Positions 36,056 to 46,279 of a DNA stretch of 52,748 bases are shown piece by piece. The position numbers were made by a program, and so were the translations under genes. Source of the DNA: Alphaproteobacteria bacterium (GTDB lineage: Bacteria; Pseudomonadota; Alphaproteobacteria; RS24); contig CATDDF010000098.1 in NCBI GenBank assembly GCA_949498175.1, forward strand, positions 1 to 52,748. Direction: 5' to 3'. The notes beneath the pieces were generated by a model. That model had not been told where the DNA came from. It did no database searches and saw only the letters and a program-made list of their open reading frames with translations. Each line of letters opens with the position of its first letter. Position 1 is the first letter of the stretch.

Positions 36056-36077
36056 CGCCCGACCAGCAATTTATAAG
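36050..36077 (+). promoter_or_regulatory. Promoter of tRNA-Ser(CGA)
   Basis: TTGCAA (36050-36055) and TATAAG (36072-36077) are spaced by 16 bases and would start transcription a few bases before the tRNA at 36088. The -35 is shared with the divergent SDR promoter. Confidence 0.55.
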
Positions 36078-36087
36078 GGCTGAGAAC

Positions 36088-36177
36088 GGAGAGGTGCCGG
36101 AGTGGTTGAACGGGGCGGTCTCGAAAACCGTTGTGCGTGCAAGCGTACCGAGGGTTCGAATCCCTCTCTCTCCGCCA
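36088..36177 (+). tRNA. tRNA-Ser (anticodon CGA)
   Basis: A 90-base class II tRNA with encoded CCA. The acceptor arms GGAGAGG and CCTCTCTCC-type 3' end pair. The anticodon loop CTCGAAA gives anticodon CGA, reading serine UCG codons. A long variable arm (about TGTGCGTGCAAGCGTAC) and the T loop GGTTCGAATCC are present. The 3' end carries G-CCA. It closely resembles the bacterial tRNA-Ser(CGA) pattern. Confidence 0.96.
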
Positions 36178-36261
36178 TAAATTTTCCTCTAAATATTTTT
36201 CAGTCGCTTCTATTGCCTCTCTGCCTGACCCATGCCACGCTTTCAAAAAGGGAGAGGGGCT

Positions 36262-36627
36262 ATGAGCTATTATTTATTCATCGCCGCCGCGGCGGTTTGC
36301 CTGGTTAGTGTTTATGTGCATGGCGTGTGGGGTCGACGTCTCTATTCCGGCTTTATCGGCAATAGCAATTTGCCGGCGCGCGAAAAAGCGGTCAGCTTGG
36401 TGTCATGGGATGTGTTTACCGTCATGCTGGCGGTCAGCGGCTTGACGCTGATATGCGTCGCGCTCAATCCCGATATGAAGCTGATGGCTTATCCGATTAT
36501 GCTGATGCATTTGGGCGGCGCCGGTGTTTTTCTTTTCTTAATCCTTAATGGGCATAAAGCACTTATTCGTTTGCCGGGGGCATTTTTAATGGGCGGTACC
36601 GGCGTGCTGATTTTGCTGGCGCTGTAA
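36262..36627 (+). CDS. Small four-helix membrane protein of unknown function
   Basis: 121 residues, not recognised. Hydropathy by eye suggests four membrane helices (about 3-21, 50-68, 74-95 and 103-120). A conserved-looking polar motif VHGVWGRRLYSG follows the first helix. The start is ATG 36262 with GGGAGAGGGG just upstream; an in-frame ATG at 36232 is less likely. It lies between the tRNA and the first P450 gene, on the same strand, but the P450 has its own promoter. No function is proposed. Confidence 0.75.
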   Translation: MSYYLFIAAAAVCLVSVYVHGVWGRRLYSGFIGNSNLPAREKAVSLVSWDVFTVMLAVSGLTLICVALNPDMKLMAYPIMLMHLGGAGVFLFLILNGHKALIRLPGAFLMGGTGVLILLAL

Positions 36628-36665
36628 TGTCGCACAGATTTTTGCGGGTCAAAATCGCGCGCCCC

Positions 36666-36693
36666 TTGCCCAATGCACTTTCCCGCCTATAAT
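36666..36693 (+). promoter_or_regulatory. Promoter of the P450-sulfatase operon
   Basis: TTGCCC (36666-36671) and a perfect TATAAT (36688-36693) are spaced by 16 bases. The predicted start, around 36700, falls inside the palindrome at 36695-36710, so a protein bound there would block initiation. Confidence 0.65.
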
Positions 36694-36694
36694 C

Positions 36695-36710
36695 ATGACG
36701 CAAGCGTCAT
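36695..36710. promoter_or_regulatory. Palindromic operator ATGACGC-AA-GCGTCAT
   Basis: Seven-base perfect arms with a 2-base centre, beginning one base after the -10 hexamer and 15 bases before the P450 start. The same arms occur before the CYP153 gene at 41821. Position over the transcription start points to a repressor, perhaps TetR-type; no such regulator gene is in the window. Confidence 0.65.
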
Positions 36711-36725
36711 TTTTGGGGTTCAGTC

Positions 36726-38063
36726 ATGCTCTCATTGTCAGAGACCATTCAGCCGGAAGATAATAGCTATCGACCGCCACATATTAAATATCAAACGCCG
36801 GAAGGCTTTGATTTGATGGATATTATGGCCTTTGCCGAGCATGGTCAGCCCTATGAATATTTCCACACATTGCGCGCGCAAGCGCCGGTTGCTTGGTGGC
36901 AGCCGCCGTCAGATATTGATGTCGCCGGTTTTTGGTCGCTGTCGCGCTATGAAGATGTCAAAAAATGCGATCTTGATGCCAAGACATTTTCATCCGGCAA
37001 AGGCGGTATTTTGATGGGCTATAGCGCGCGCCAGCAAGGCCCGAAAAGGCTGAGCGGGGCGGCCTTGAACTCAATGATTAATTTGGACCAGCCGTTTCAT
37101 ATTCCGTTGCGCATGGCGCATCGACCGTTTTTTACGCCCGATTATATTGCTCATTTGCAAACCCGTGTTGAGGATGAGGTTGATCGCCTGCTCGACAATA
37201 TGGAAGCGATTGCCAAGAAAAATGACGGCAAGGTCGATATGGTGACCAATTTTTCCGAATGGTTGCCCATGTATACTTTATGCGAAATGCTCGGCATTGA
37301 TGAAAAAGACCGGCATAAAATCGTCCGTTGGATGCATTATTTGGAAAACGCGCAATATATTATCGGCAATCCCGATGCCAAGGTCAGCCCGTGGTTCATT
37401 ATGAAGTTCCTTTGGAATATTCGGCAAATGTTCAATTACGGGCAAAAGGTTTTGCAAGACCGGCGCAAAAATCCGCGCGATGATTTATTGACGGTGATTG
37501 CCACCACTGAGGTCGATGGCGAGCCGATGGACCAGTCTTATCTCGACGGTTCATGGTTGCTGATTATTTTCGCCGGCAATGACACGACGCGCAATTCACT
37601 GTCGGGCACGATGCGGCTATTGACGCAGTTTAAAGACCAAAAGCAAATGCTGTTGGATGATCCCAATCTGGTGCCGGCCATGGTGCCGGAAGCTTTGCGT
37701 CTGGTCTCGCCGGTCATGTATATGCGCCGCACGGCGCTGGCCGAGGCTGAGTTTTCCGGCCAACAGATTATGCCGGGTGAGAAAGTCGTCATGTATTATG
37801 GCGCCGCCAATCGCGATCCGGAGGTGTTTCAAAACCCCGATCAAATGGATATGCACCGCAATAATGTGCAAGACCATTTGGCCTTCGGCACCGGCCCGCA
37901 TGTTTGTCTCGGCCAACGCATTGCCAATATGCAGCTTGAGACCGCTTATAAGCGTATTCTTGACCGTTTTCCGAATATTGAATGGACCGGCAAGCAGCGT
38001 CACGCGCCGAATAATTTCGTCAACGCCATCTCGCATTTGGAAGTTGATTTGGGCATTCAATAA
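36726..38063 (+). CDS. Cytochrome P450 (family not assigned)
   Basis: 445 residues, soluble bacterial class I type. The I-helix oxygen-activation motif AGNDTTRNS begins at residue 283, E322-x2-R325 forms the K-helix pair, and the haem loop FGTGPHVCLG carries ligand C394. The AGNDTTRNS and YMRRTA stretches resemble the CYP125/124/153 group acting on aliphatic chains of steroids, terpenoids or alkanes. It is clearly different from the CYP153-type protein at 41891. No ferredoxin or reductase is adjacent. Its TAA overlaps the sulfatase ATG. The substrate is unknown. Confidence 0.92.
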   Translation: MLSLSETIQPEDNSYRPPHIKYQTPEGFDLMDIMAFAEHGQPYEYFHTLRAQAPVAWWQPPSDIDVAGFWSLSRYEDVKKCDLDAKTFSSGKGGILMGYSARQQGPKRLSGAALNSMINLDQPFHIPLRMAHRPFFTPDYIAHLQTRVEDEVDRLLDNMEAIAKKNDGKVDMVTNFSEWLPMYTLCEMLGIDEKDRHKIVRWMHYLENAQYIIGNPDAKVSPWFIMKFLWNIRQMFNYGQKVLQDRRKNPRDDLLTVIATTEVDGEPMDQSYLDGSWLLIIFAGNDTTRNSLSGTMRLLTQFKDQKQMLLDDPNLVPAMVPEALRLVSPVMYMRRTALAEAEFSGQQIMPGEKVVMYYGAANRDPEVFQNPDQMDMHRNNVQDHLAFGTGPHVCLGQRIANMQLETAYKRILDRFPNIEWTGKQRHAPNNFVNAISHLEVDLGIQ

Positions 38064-39541
38064 TGCCTGCCATAATGTCAGCAAGACTCAAAATATGGCT
38101 TAAACGCCTCGGCCTTTTGATGGCGCTGCCGATGCTGACAATCATTTTGACGATTGTCTATGTGAGCGTCAAAATCGCCACTTATGAGCAGCGCGATGAC
38201 GCCGCCCATATGGCGTCAAAAGTCGATTATTTGAAATCCATTGCCCGCGCCGCGCCGGAAAACGCTCCGGATTTGGTGGTGATTTTGTTTGATGATTTGG
38301 GCTATGGCGATGTCGGTTTTACCGGCAATCAAATAATAGCCACGCCGCATATGGATGCGCTGGCCGATAAGGGCATGGTGCTTGAAAATTATTATGCGCC
38401 GGCGCCGGTCTGTTCGCCGTCGCGCGCCGCCATGTTGACGGGGCGCTTGCCGCCGCGTGCCGGTCTCACCCATGTGCCGTTTCCCTCGGGCACCATATTT
38501 GACCGCCTCAATCGGTTTTTCGGTAATCCGGTGCGCCTGCCGCGCGAAGAAATCCTATTGGCCGATATTTTGCAAGCGGTCGGCTATGAAACGGCTATGG
38601 TCGGTAAATGGCATATGGGCGACCATGCCGGTTCCGTGCCGACGCAGTTTGGCTTTCAGCGCTTTTTCGGCACTTATTATTCCAATGATATGAACCCGTT
38701 CACGCTGGTTCGCGGCACGGCGGATAAAGGCGAAGCAATCAGCCATGCCGCGCCGTTTGACCAGACACAACTCAATCGGCTTTATGCCGAAGCGGCGGAA
38801 AGATTTATCGCCGAAGCGGCGACCGATAAGCCGCTATTTCTTTATTTCGCCCATAATTTCCCGCATGTGCCGCTTTACGCCGCGCCCTCCGAAGCGGGGC
38901 GCTCCGATGCCGGTCTTTATGGCGATGTTGTGCAAGGTCTCGATGATACGGTCGGGCGCCTTATAGCGGCGCTCAAACAGCGCGGGCGCTTTGACAATAC
39001 GCTTATTCTCATCACCAGCGATAATGGCCCATGGTGGGAAGGGCGCGGCGTCGGGCGCGGCCGCAAAGGGGTCAGTTTTGAAGGCGGCATTCGCGTGCCG
39101 TTCATCGCCTATTGGCCGCAACAGATAAAACCGGCGCGCTCTGCGGCGCTGGCCATGGGCACGGATTTACTGCCGACCATGCTCGATGAATTAAATGTGC
39201 CGCCGCCGCCCGACCGCGTTCTGGACGGCAAATCCATCGCGGCCAGCCTGCGCGGCGGGCCAAGCCCGCATGAGGTGCTGTATCATTATGCTGCCGGCAC
39301 GCTGATGGCGGTGCGCAGCGCCACGCATAAATATCGCGACCGCAAAGCGGTTGCATATCCGACCGATCCGGTGCGCTTGCCGATTTGGCAGGCGCATGGC
39401 CCCTGGCTGTTTGACATGCGCGCCGACCCTCAAGAAGCTTATGATATTTCCATGCAACAAGCCGATATGGCGGCGCAGATGAAGGCGCTGATGGAGGCCA
39501 AAAACGCCGAAATGAAGGCCAATCCGCGTGGTTGGAAATAG
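38063..39541 (+). CDS. Type I sulfatase, membrane-anchored
   Basis: 492 residues. An N-terminal membrane segment (about 15-37) should place the catalytic domain in the periplasm. The sulfatase signature C117-S-P-S-R121 supplies the cysteine that becomes formylglycine, and metal ligands DD 77-78 (LFDDLGYGD) and TSDNGPWW are present, with K182/H184 in GKWHMG. It is an arylsulfatase A-like member that hydrolyses a sulfate ester; the substrate is unknown. It starts within the P450 stop codon (TAATG), so the two are translationally coupled. It needs a formylglycine-generating enzyme from elsewhere in the genome. Confidence 0.92.
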   Translation: MPAIMSARLKIWLKRLGLLMALPMLTIILTIVYVSVKIATYEQRDDAAHMASKVDYLKSIARAAPENAPDLVVILFDDLGYGDVGFTGNQIIATPHMDALADKGMVLENYYAPAPVCSPSRAAMLTGRLPPRAGLTHVPFPSGTIFDRLNRFFGNPVRLPREEILLADILQAVGYETAMVGKWHMGDHAGSVPTQFGFQRFFGTYYSNDMNPFTLVRGTADKGEAISHAAPFDQTQLNRLYAEAAERFIAEAATDKPLFLYFAHNFPHVPLYAAPSEAGRSDAGLYGDVVQGLDDTVGRLIAALKQRGRFDNTLILITSDNGPWWEGRGVGRGRKGVSFEGGIRVPFIAYWPQQIKPARSAALAMGTDLLPTMLDELNVPPPPDRVLDGKSIAASLRGGPSPHEVLYHYAAGTLMAVRSATHKYRDRKAVAYPTDPVRLPIWQAHGPWLFDMRADPQEAYDISMQQADMAAQMKALMEAKNAEMKANPRGWK

Positions 39542-39611
39542 ACGCGCAGCGCGATAAAGCCGCCATCACCCAAAGCGTGGGCCTACTCTTTCGCCGGCGA
39601 ATGGTTGCGGC

Positions 39612-41711
<2,100 letters not shown>

Positions 41712-41718
41712 ATGATTT

Positions 41719-41747
41719 ACTCTAGATTTCGCGCTGCAGCAGCGCAA
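41719..41747 (-). promoter_or_regulatory. Promoter of thiC
   Basis: On the minus strand TTGCGC (41747-41742) and TAGAGT (41724-41719) are spaced by 17 bases. The predicted start is about 41712, exactly at the 5' end of the riboswitch, which supports both calls. Confidence 0.5.
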
Positions 41748-41788
41748 GCGGCAGGCATAAAAAACCCGTGTATCATTGCCGAAACTGC

Positions 41789-41818
41789 TTGAGTCGGGTG
41801 ACGTTTAATGCTTATCAT
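41789..41818 (+). promoter_or_regulatory. Promoter of the CYP153-SDR operon
   Basis: TTGAGT (41789-41794) and TATCAT (41813-41818) are spaced by 18 bases. The palindrome at 41821 begins two bases later, the same arrangement as before the other P450. The leader to the CYP153 start is about 65 bases. Confidence 0.5.
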
Positions 41819-41820
41819 TT

Positions 41821-41836
41821 ATGACGCATGCGTCAT
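41821..41836. promoter_or_regulatory. Palindromic operator ATGACGC-AT-GCGTCAT
   Basis: A perfect 16-base palindrome with arms identical to those at 36695-36710. It covers the predicted transcription start of the CYP153 gene and lies 54 bases before its ATG. A shared repressor for both P450 units is inferred. Confidence 0.65.
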
Positions 41837-41890
41837 CTTTATGTGGCGCGCATAATTATGATTTGGGAGCGAACTACTTGGGAGTAGGCA

Positions 41891-43168
41891 ATGAGCGAAG
41901 CGATTAAACAAGAAACCGTGCCGGGGCATGATTATGCCTATAATACGCCTTTGGAGGATTTGGATGTTTCCAATCCGCATCTCTGGCCGTCAGAAGAAAT
42001 GTGGCCGATTTTTGAGCGTTTGCGCGATGAAGATCCGCTGCATTATTGCAAGGATGGCTGGACCTCAGAAGGACGCACCGAAATGGATGAGCCCATCGGT
42101 CCCTATTGGTCAGTGACCCGCTATGACGATATTATGGCCATTGATACGGACCATAAGCGTTTTTCGTCCGAGCCGGCAATTGTGCTGCCCAATCCGGCAG
42201 AGGATTTTGAATTGCCCATGTTCATTGCTATGGACCAGCCGAAACATGATGTGCAGCGCAAAACCGTGGCACCGATTGTCTCGCCCATGAGCCTGGCGGA
42301 AATGTCGACCCTCATTCGAGAGCGCACGCAAAATCTGCTCGATACCGTGCCGGTCAATGAAGAATTTGACTGGGTCGATACGGTATCGATTGAGCTGACC
42401 ACAATGATGTTGGCCACTTTGTTCGATTTCCCGTTTGACGACCGCCGCAAATTGACCCGCTGGTCGGACGTCGCGACAGCGGGGCCGGAAACCGGCATTG
42501 TCGAAAGTGAAGATCAGCGTCGCGCCGAATTGATGGAATGTGTGGAATATTTCATGGGGCTGTGGCAACAGCGCGTCGGCAAAGACGGCCATGATTTAAT
42601 CACCATGTTGGCCAATGGCGAAGAAACCAAAGATATGGACACAATGGAATATCTCGGCAATCTGATTTTGCTGATTGTCGGTGGTAATGACACGACGCGC
42701 AATTCCATGTCGGCCTCGATTTACGGTTCCAATCTGTTCCCCGCCGAATGGGAAAAAGTGCGCGCCAATCGTGACCTCATCCCCAATACGGTGGCCGAGA
42801 TTATCCGCTGGCAAACGCCTTTGGCCTATATGCGCCGCACCGCATTGGAAGATGTGGAGATGCACGGCAAGACCATCAAAAAAGGTGACAAGGTTGCCAT
42901 GTGGTATGTCTCAGGCAATCGCGATGAGCGCAAATTCGACAATGCCAATGTGCTGGATTTCGAACGCGCCAATGCACGCAACCATATTTCCTTCGGTTTC
43001 GGTATTCACCGTTGCTTCGGCAATCGTCTGGCCGAATTGCAATTGCAAATTTTGTGGGATGAAATGCTCAAACGCTTCTCGAAAGTTGAAGTTGTCGGTG
43101 AGCCGAGCCGGAATATTTCCAGCTTTGTCAAAGGCTACACTAAAATGAACGTCATTTGCCGCGACTAG
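41891..43168 (+). CDS. CYP153-type cytochrome P450 (alkane/fatty-acid terminal hydroxylase)
   Basis: 425 residues. The protein matches the CYP153 pattern throughout: LEDLDVSNP (21-29), PMFIAMDQPKHDVQRKTV (109-126), LATLFDFPFDDR, LLIVGGNDTTRNSMS (I-helix, GGNDT 264-268), E303-x2-R306 and haem loop FGFGIHRCFG with C375. The family hydroxylates the terminal carbon of medium-chain alkanes, alkenes and fatty acids in marine and soil bacteria. It needs a ferredoxin and ferredoxin reductase, which are not adjacent here. GGGAGTAGGCA precedes the ATG. An SDR follows after 4 bases and could oxidise the alcohol product. Confidence 0.93.
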   Translation: MSEAIKQETVPGHDYAYNTPLEDLDVSNPHLWPSEEMWPIFERLRDEDPLHYCKDGWTSEGRTEMDEPIGPYWSVTRYDDIMAIDTDHKRFSSEPAIVLPNPAEDFELPMFIAMDQPKHDVQRKTVAPIVSPMSLAEMSTLIRERTQNLLDTVPVNEEFDWVDTVSIELTTMMLATLFDFPFDDRRKLTRWSDVATAGPETGIVESEDQRRAELMECVEYFMGLWQQRVGKDGHDLITMLANGEETKDMDTMEYLGNLILLIVGGNDTTRNSMSASIYGSNLFPAEWEKVRANRDLIPNTVAEIIRWQTPLAYMRRTALEDVEMHGKTIKKGDKVAMWYVSGNRDERKFDNANVLDFERANARNHISFGFGIHRCFGNRLAELQLQILWDEMLKRFSKVEVVGEPSRNISSFVKGYTKMNVICRD

Positions 43169-43172
43169 CCAG

Positions 43173-43982
43173 ATGACATTATTGAATGATTGTAGCGGTA
43201 AGGTCGCGCTGATTACCGGCGCGGCAGGCGGTATCGGGCGCTCTTGTGCGCAAAAACTGGCCGAAGCCGGTGCCCGTGTTATCGTCACTGATATTGAGCA
43301 AGAAGGGTTGCAAAAAACCGTCTCGCTGATCACTGAAGCGGGCGGCACGGCGCGCGGCTTGGCGCAAGATGTTACCGAGGAAGCCGTGTGGCAAGAGCTC
43401 ATTGCCGATATTAAGGCCAATGAAGGGGCGCTGCATGTTCTGGTCAATAATGCCGGTATTGCCATCGGCGTGTCGATTTTGGAAATGTCGTTGGACGATT
43501 GGCGCCGCCAAAGCGCAATAAATCTTGATGGCGTGTTCCTCGGCTGCAAACACGCCATTCCGCTCATGGCGGAAAGCGGGGCCGGTTCGATTATCAATAT
43601 TTCTTCGATTGCGGGCCTGCGCGGCGCGGCCGGATTGGCCGGTTATTGCGCGACAAAGGGCGGGGTGCGGCTGTTTTCAAAATCTGTTGCCTCGGAATGT
43701 GCGGCGGCCGAGCTGCCGATACGCTGCAATAGCGTGCATCCCGGCATTATCGATACCGATATTTGGGGGCGTGAGATTGCCGGTATTGCCGCCAATAATC
43801 CCGAGATGATGGCCGAAGGCGGCAATCGCATTGATATTAATTTGGTGGCGGCGGGTGTGCCGGGCGGCAAGCCGGGCCATCCTGATGACATTGCCAATGG
43901 CGTTGTCTATTTGGCCTCGGATGCTTCTTCTTATGTCAATGGTTCGGAACTGGTCATTGATTACGCCATGACGGCGCGATAA
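43173..43982 (+). CDS. Short-chain dehydrogenase/reductase in the CYP153 operon
   Basis: 269 residues, classical SDR. The cofactor loop TGAAGGIG is at residues 15-22, NNAGIAIG near 92, the catalytic serine in NISSIAG and Y-x3-K in YCATKGG near 158. The resemblance is to 3-alpha/20-beta-hydroxysteroid and secondary-alcohol dehydrogenases. It starts 4 bases after the CYP153 stop, so it is almost certainly co-transcribed and probably oxidises the hydroxylated product or a related alcohol. The substrate is not proven by sequence. Confidence 0.9.
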   Translation: MTLLNDCSGKVALITGAAGGIGRSCAQKLAEAGARVIVTDIEQEGLQKTVSLITEAGGTARGLAQDVTEEAVWQELIADIKANEGALHVLVNNAGIAIGVSILEMSLDDWRRQSAINLDGVFLGCKHAIPLMAESGAGSIINISSIAGLRGAAGLAGYCATKGGVRLFSKSVASECAAAELPIRCNSVHPGIIDTDIWGREIAGIAANNPEMMAEGGNRIDINLVAAGVPGGKPGHPDDIANGVVYLASDASSYVNGSELVIDYAMTAR

Positions 43983-44017
43983 TCTGTCGTCAGTTTTTCT
44001 CACTTACGGGATGTGTC

Positions 44018-45448
44018 ATGTCTGTTGACGGCATTTTTCCGGCCATGCCGGATGATATTTACTTGCAGGATAAGGGCAAGCCGGCTTGCCTTATTCGGGC
44101 ACTGACTCCGGCCGCTCTGGCCGATTGGCGCGAGACGCTGGCCGGCCCGCATTTGGCATGGATGGAAACCGCGCATTTCACCGCTGCGGCAGGTGACATA
44201 TTACTGCTGCCCGACAGCGCCGGCGGTTTGGAAGCGGTATTATTGGGGCTCGGCGCGACACCCGATCCGATGGCCCTGGCCGCTTTGCCGAAAAAATTGC
44301 CGAGCGGCGCTTATCGCCTCGATGCGAAAGCGCCTGCGGCGGTGCGCGAAATGGCCTCTTTGGCTTGGGCTTTGGGGACGTATGAATTTAAGCTTTATAA
44401 AAAAGCCGCGCCCAAAAGTGCCAAACCGAAAACCGACTGGCCGAAACTGGTGCTCGATAAAAATACCGATATGGCGCGCATTGAGCGCATTAGTCGCGCG
44501 GTTTATTCGGCCCGTCATCTCATCAATACACCGGCTGCCGATATGGGCCCTGACGCATTGCAAAAAGTGATGGAAACTCTCGCCAAACGCCACACGGCCA
44601 AATTGCAGGTGATTAGCGGCGATGATTTATTGGCCGAAAATTATCCGATGATCCACGCAGTGGGGCGTGCCGCGCACGAAGCGCCGCGTTTTCTCGATCT
44701 CGTCTGGGGCGATGCGACGGCGCCGAAACTGACGCTTATCGGCAAGGGTGTGTGTTTCGATACGGGCGGTCTCAATCTAAAGCCCGGCAATTATATGGAT
44801 TTGATGAAGAAAGATATGGGCGGAGCGGCTTTGGCCATTGCGCTGGCCGATGCGGTGATGGATGCCGGCCTGCCGGTGCGTTTGCGGTTGATGATCGGCG
44901 CGGTCGAAAATGCCATTGGGCCGGATGCGTTTCGCCCGGGCGATGTGCTGGCCAGCCGTAAGGGCTTGAGCGTTGAGATTGGCAATACCGATGCCGAAGG
45001 GCGTTTGGTGCTGGCCGATATGTTGAGCGAAGCCGATGATGAAAAGCCCGACATGATGGTTGATTTCGCCACTTTGACCGGCGCGGCCCGCGTCGCCATG
45101 GGCCCCGAAGTGACGCCGTTTTACACCCATAGTGACACGCTGGCGGCGGGGCTTGCAGAGGCCGCGCAAGCTGCGCATGACCCGCTTTGGCGCATGCCGC
45201 TATGGCCCGGCTATGATGGCTGGCTCGACAGTTCGATTGCCGATGTCAGCCATATTTCATCCTCGCCCATGGGCGGCTCAATCACCGCCGCTTTGTTTCT
45301 GGCGCGCTTTGTCGATCATTGCCCCGATTGGGTGCATTTCGACACATATGCGTGGAATTTGAAAGCGCGCGCCGGTCGTCCGGTCGGCGGCGAGGCGCAA
45401 GCCATACGCGCCGTTTATCATTATCTGGAAGCACGCTTTGCCGGTTAA
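44018..45448 (+). CDS. M17 family leucyl aminopeptidase
   Basis: 476 residues, cytoplasmic two-zinc aminopeptidase. Active-site residues are in place: K243 and D248 (GKGVCFDTGG), K255, D266 (KKDMGGAA), and D325, E327 and R329 in the signature NTDAEGRL. The N-terminal domain is divergent, as in the PepB-like alphaproteobacterial branch. It overlaps the following NlpC/P60 gene by 11 bases, so the two peptidases are coupled. It lies 35 bases after the SDR gene and may share its transcript. Confidence 0.93.
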   Translation: MSVDGIFPAMPDDIYLQDKGKPACLIRALTPAALADWRETLAGPHLAWMETAHFTAAAGDILLLPDSAGGLEAVLLGLGATPDPMALAALPKKLPSGAYRLDAKAPAAVREMASLAWALGTYEFKLYKKAAPKSAKPKTDWPKLVLDKNTDMARIERISRAVYSARHLINTPAADMGPDALQKVMETLAKRHTAKLQVISGDDLLAENYPMIHAVGRAAHEAPRFLDLVWGDATAPKLTLIGKGVCFDTGGLNLKPGNYMDLMKKDMGGAALAIALADAVMDAGLPVRLRLMIGAVENAIGPDAFRPGDVLASRKGLSVEIGNTDAEGRLVLADMLSEADDEKPDMMVDFATLTGAARVAMGPEVTPFYTHSDTLAAGLAEAAQAAHDPLWRMPLWPGYDGWLDSSIADVSHISSSPMGGSITAALFLARFVDHCPDWVHFDTYAWNLKARAGRPVGGEAQAIRAVYHYLEARFAG

Positions 45449-46277
45449 GCCAAAGCCCGATCCGCGCCTTAATCCCTGGCGCGATGATTTGGCGGCAGCG
45501 CATTTGCGCGGCGAAATAGATGCCCCGAAATTTGTCGACGGCACGCTCAAACAAGTGACCGCGCCGGTTGCCGCTTTGCGGCGCTCTCCGGCCGATGGCG
45601 CCATGCAAGACAGCCAGCTGCTCTATGGCGAGCTGTTCTGCATTTATGAAGAAAAAAGCGGCTGGGCCTGGGGTCAAGCGGCGCGCGATGATTATGTCGG
45701 CTATGTGCCGAGCGCGGCCTTTGGTATGCCGCATGAGGTAAGCCACAAACTCACCGCGCTCAGAAGTTTTGTCTATCGCGCGGCCGATATTAAAAGTCGC
45801 CCGCTTATGGCGCTGTCTTTCGGCGCGCCATTGCCGCTGGTGCGAGAGGAAAAAGAATTTGTCGAATTGGCGACAGGCGGCTTTATCTATGCGCCGCATA
45901 TTGCGCCGCTTGATGCGTATGAGGCTGATGCGGTGGCGGTGGCGCAGCGCTTTATCGGCGCGCCTTATTTATGGGGCGGGCGCGAGGCGAGCGGCCTTGA
46001 TTGTTCGGCTTTGGTGCAACTGGCTCTGATGGCATGCGGCCAAGCCTGTCCGCGCGACAGCGACATGCAAGAGGCGGTTTTGGGCCAAGCGGTCAGCACA
46101 CCCGAATATGGCGATATTGTTTTTTGGAAAGGCCATGTCGGTTTCATATCGGGCGACAATCTTTTGTTGCACGCCAATGCCCATCACATGGCGGTCGCAC
46201 AAGAGCCTTTTAATGCCGCTTGCGCGCGCATTAAGGCGGCCGGCGGCGGGGATGTCACGGCCATTAAAAGGCTGTAA
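45438..46277 (+). CDS. SH3-NlpC/P60 cysteine peptidase, cytoplasmic (YkfC-like)
   Basis: 279 residues. An SH3-like domain (about 35-95) precedes an NlpC/P60 domain with C189 (GLDCSALVQ), H233 (KGHVGFI) and H245 (LLHANAHH). There is no signal peptide, so it should work in the cytoplasm, as do YkfC-type gamma-D-glutamyl-diamino acid endopeptidases of muropeptide recycling. The start is TTG 45438, overlapping the aminopeptidase stop; no ATG is available before the SH3 domain. It converges with the yej operon with 2 bases between stops. Confidence 0.88.
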   Translation: MPVKPKPDPRLNPWRDDLAAAHLRGEIDAPKFVDGTLKQVTAPVAALRRSPADGAMQDSQLLYGELFCIYEEKSGWAWGQAARDDYVGYVPSAAFGMPHEVSHKLTALRSFVYRAADIKSRPLMALSFGAPLPLVREEKEFVELATGGFIYAPHIAPLDAYEADAVAVAQRFIGAPYLWGGREASGLDCSALVQLALMACGQACPRDSDMQEAVLGQAVSTPEYGDIVFWKGHVGFISGDNLLLHANAHHMAVAQEPFNAACARIKAAGGGDVTAIKRL

Positions 46278-46279
46278 CC

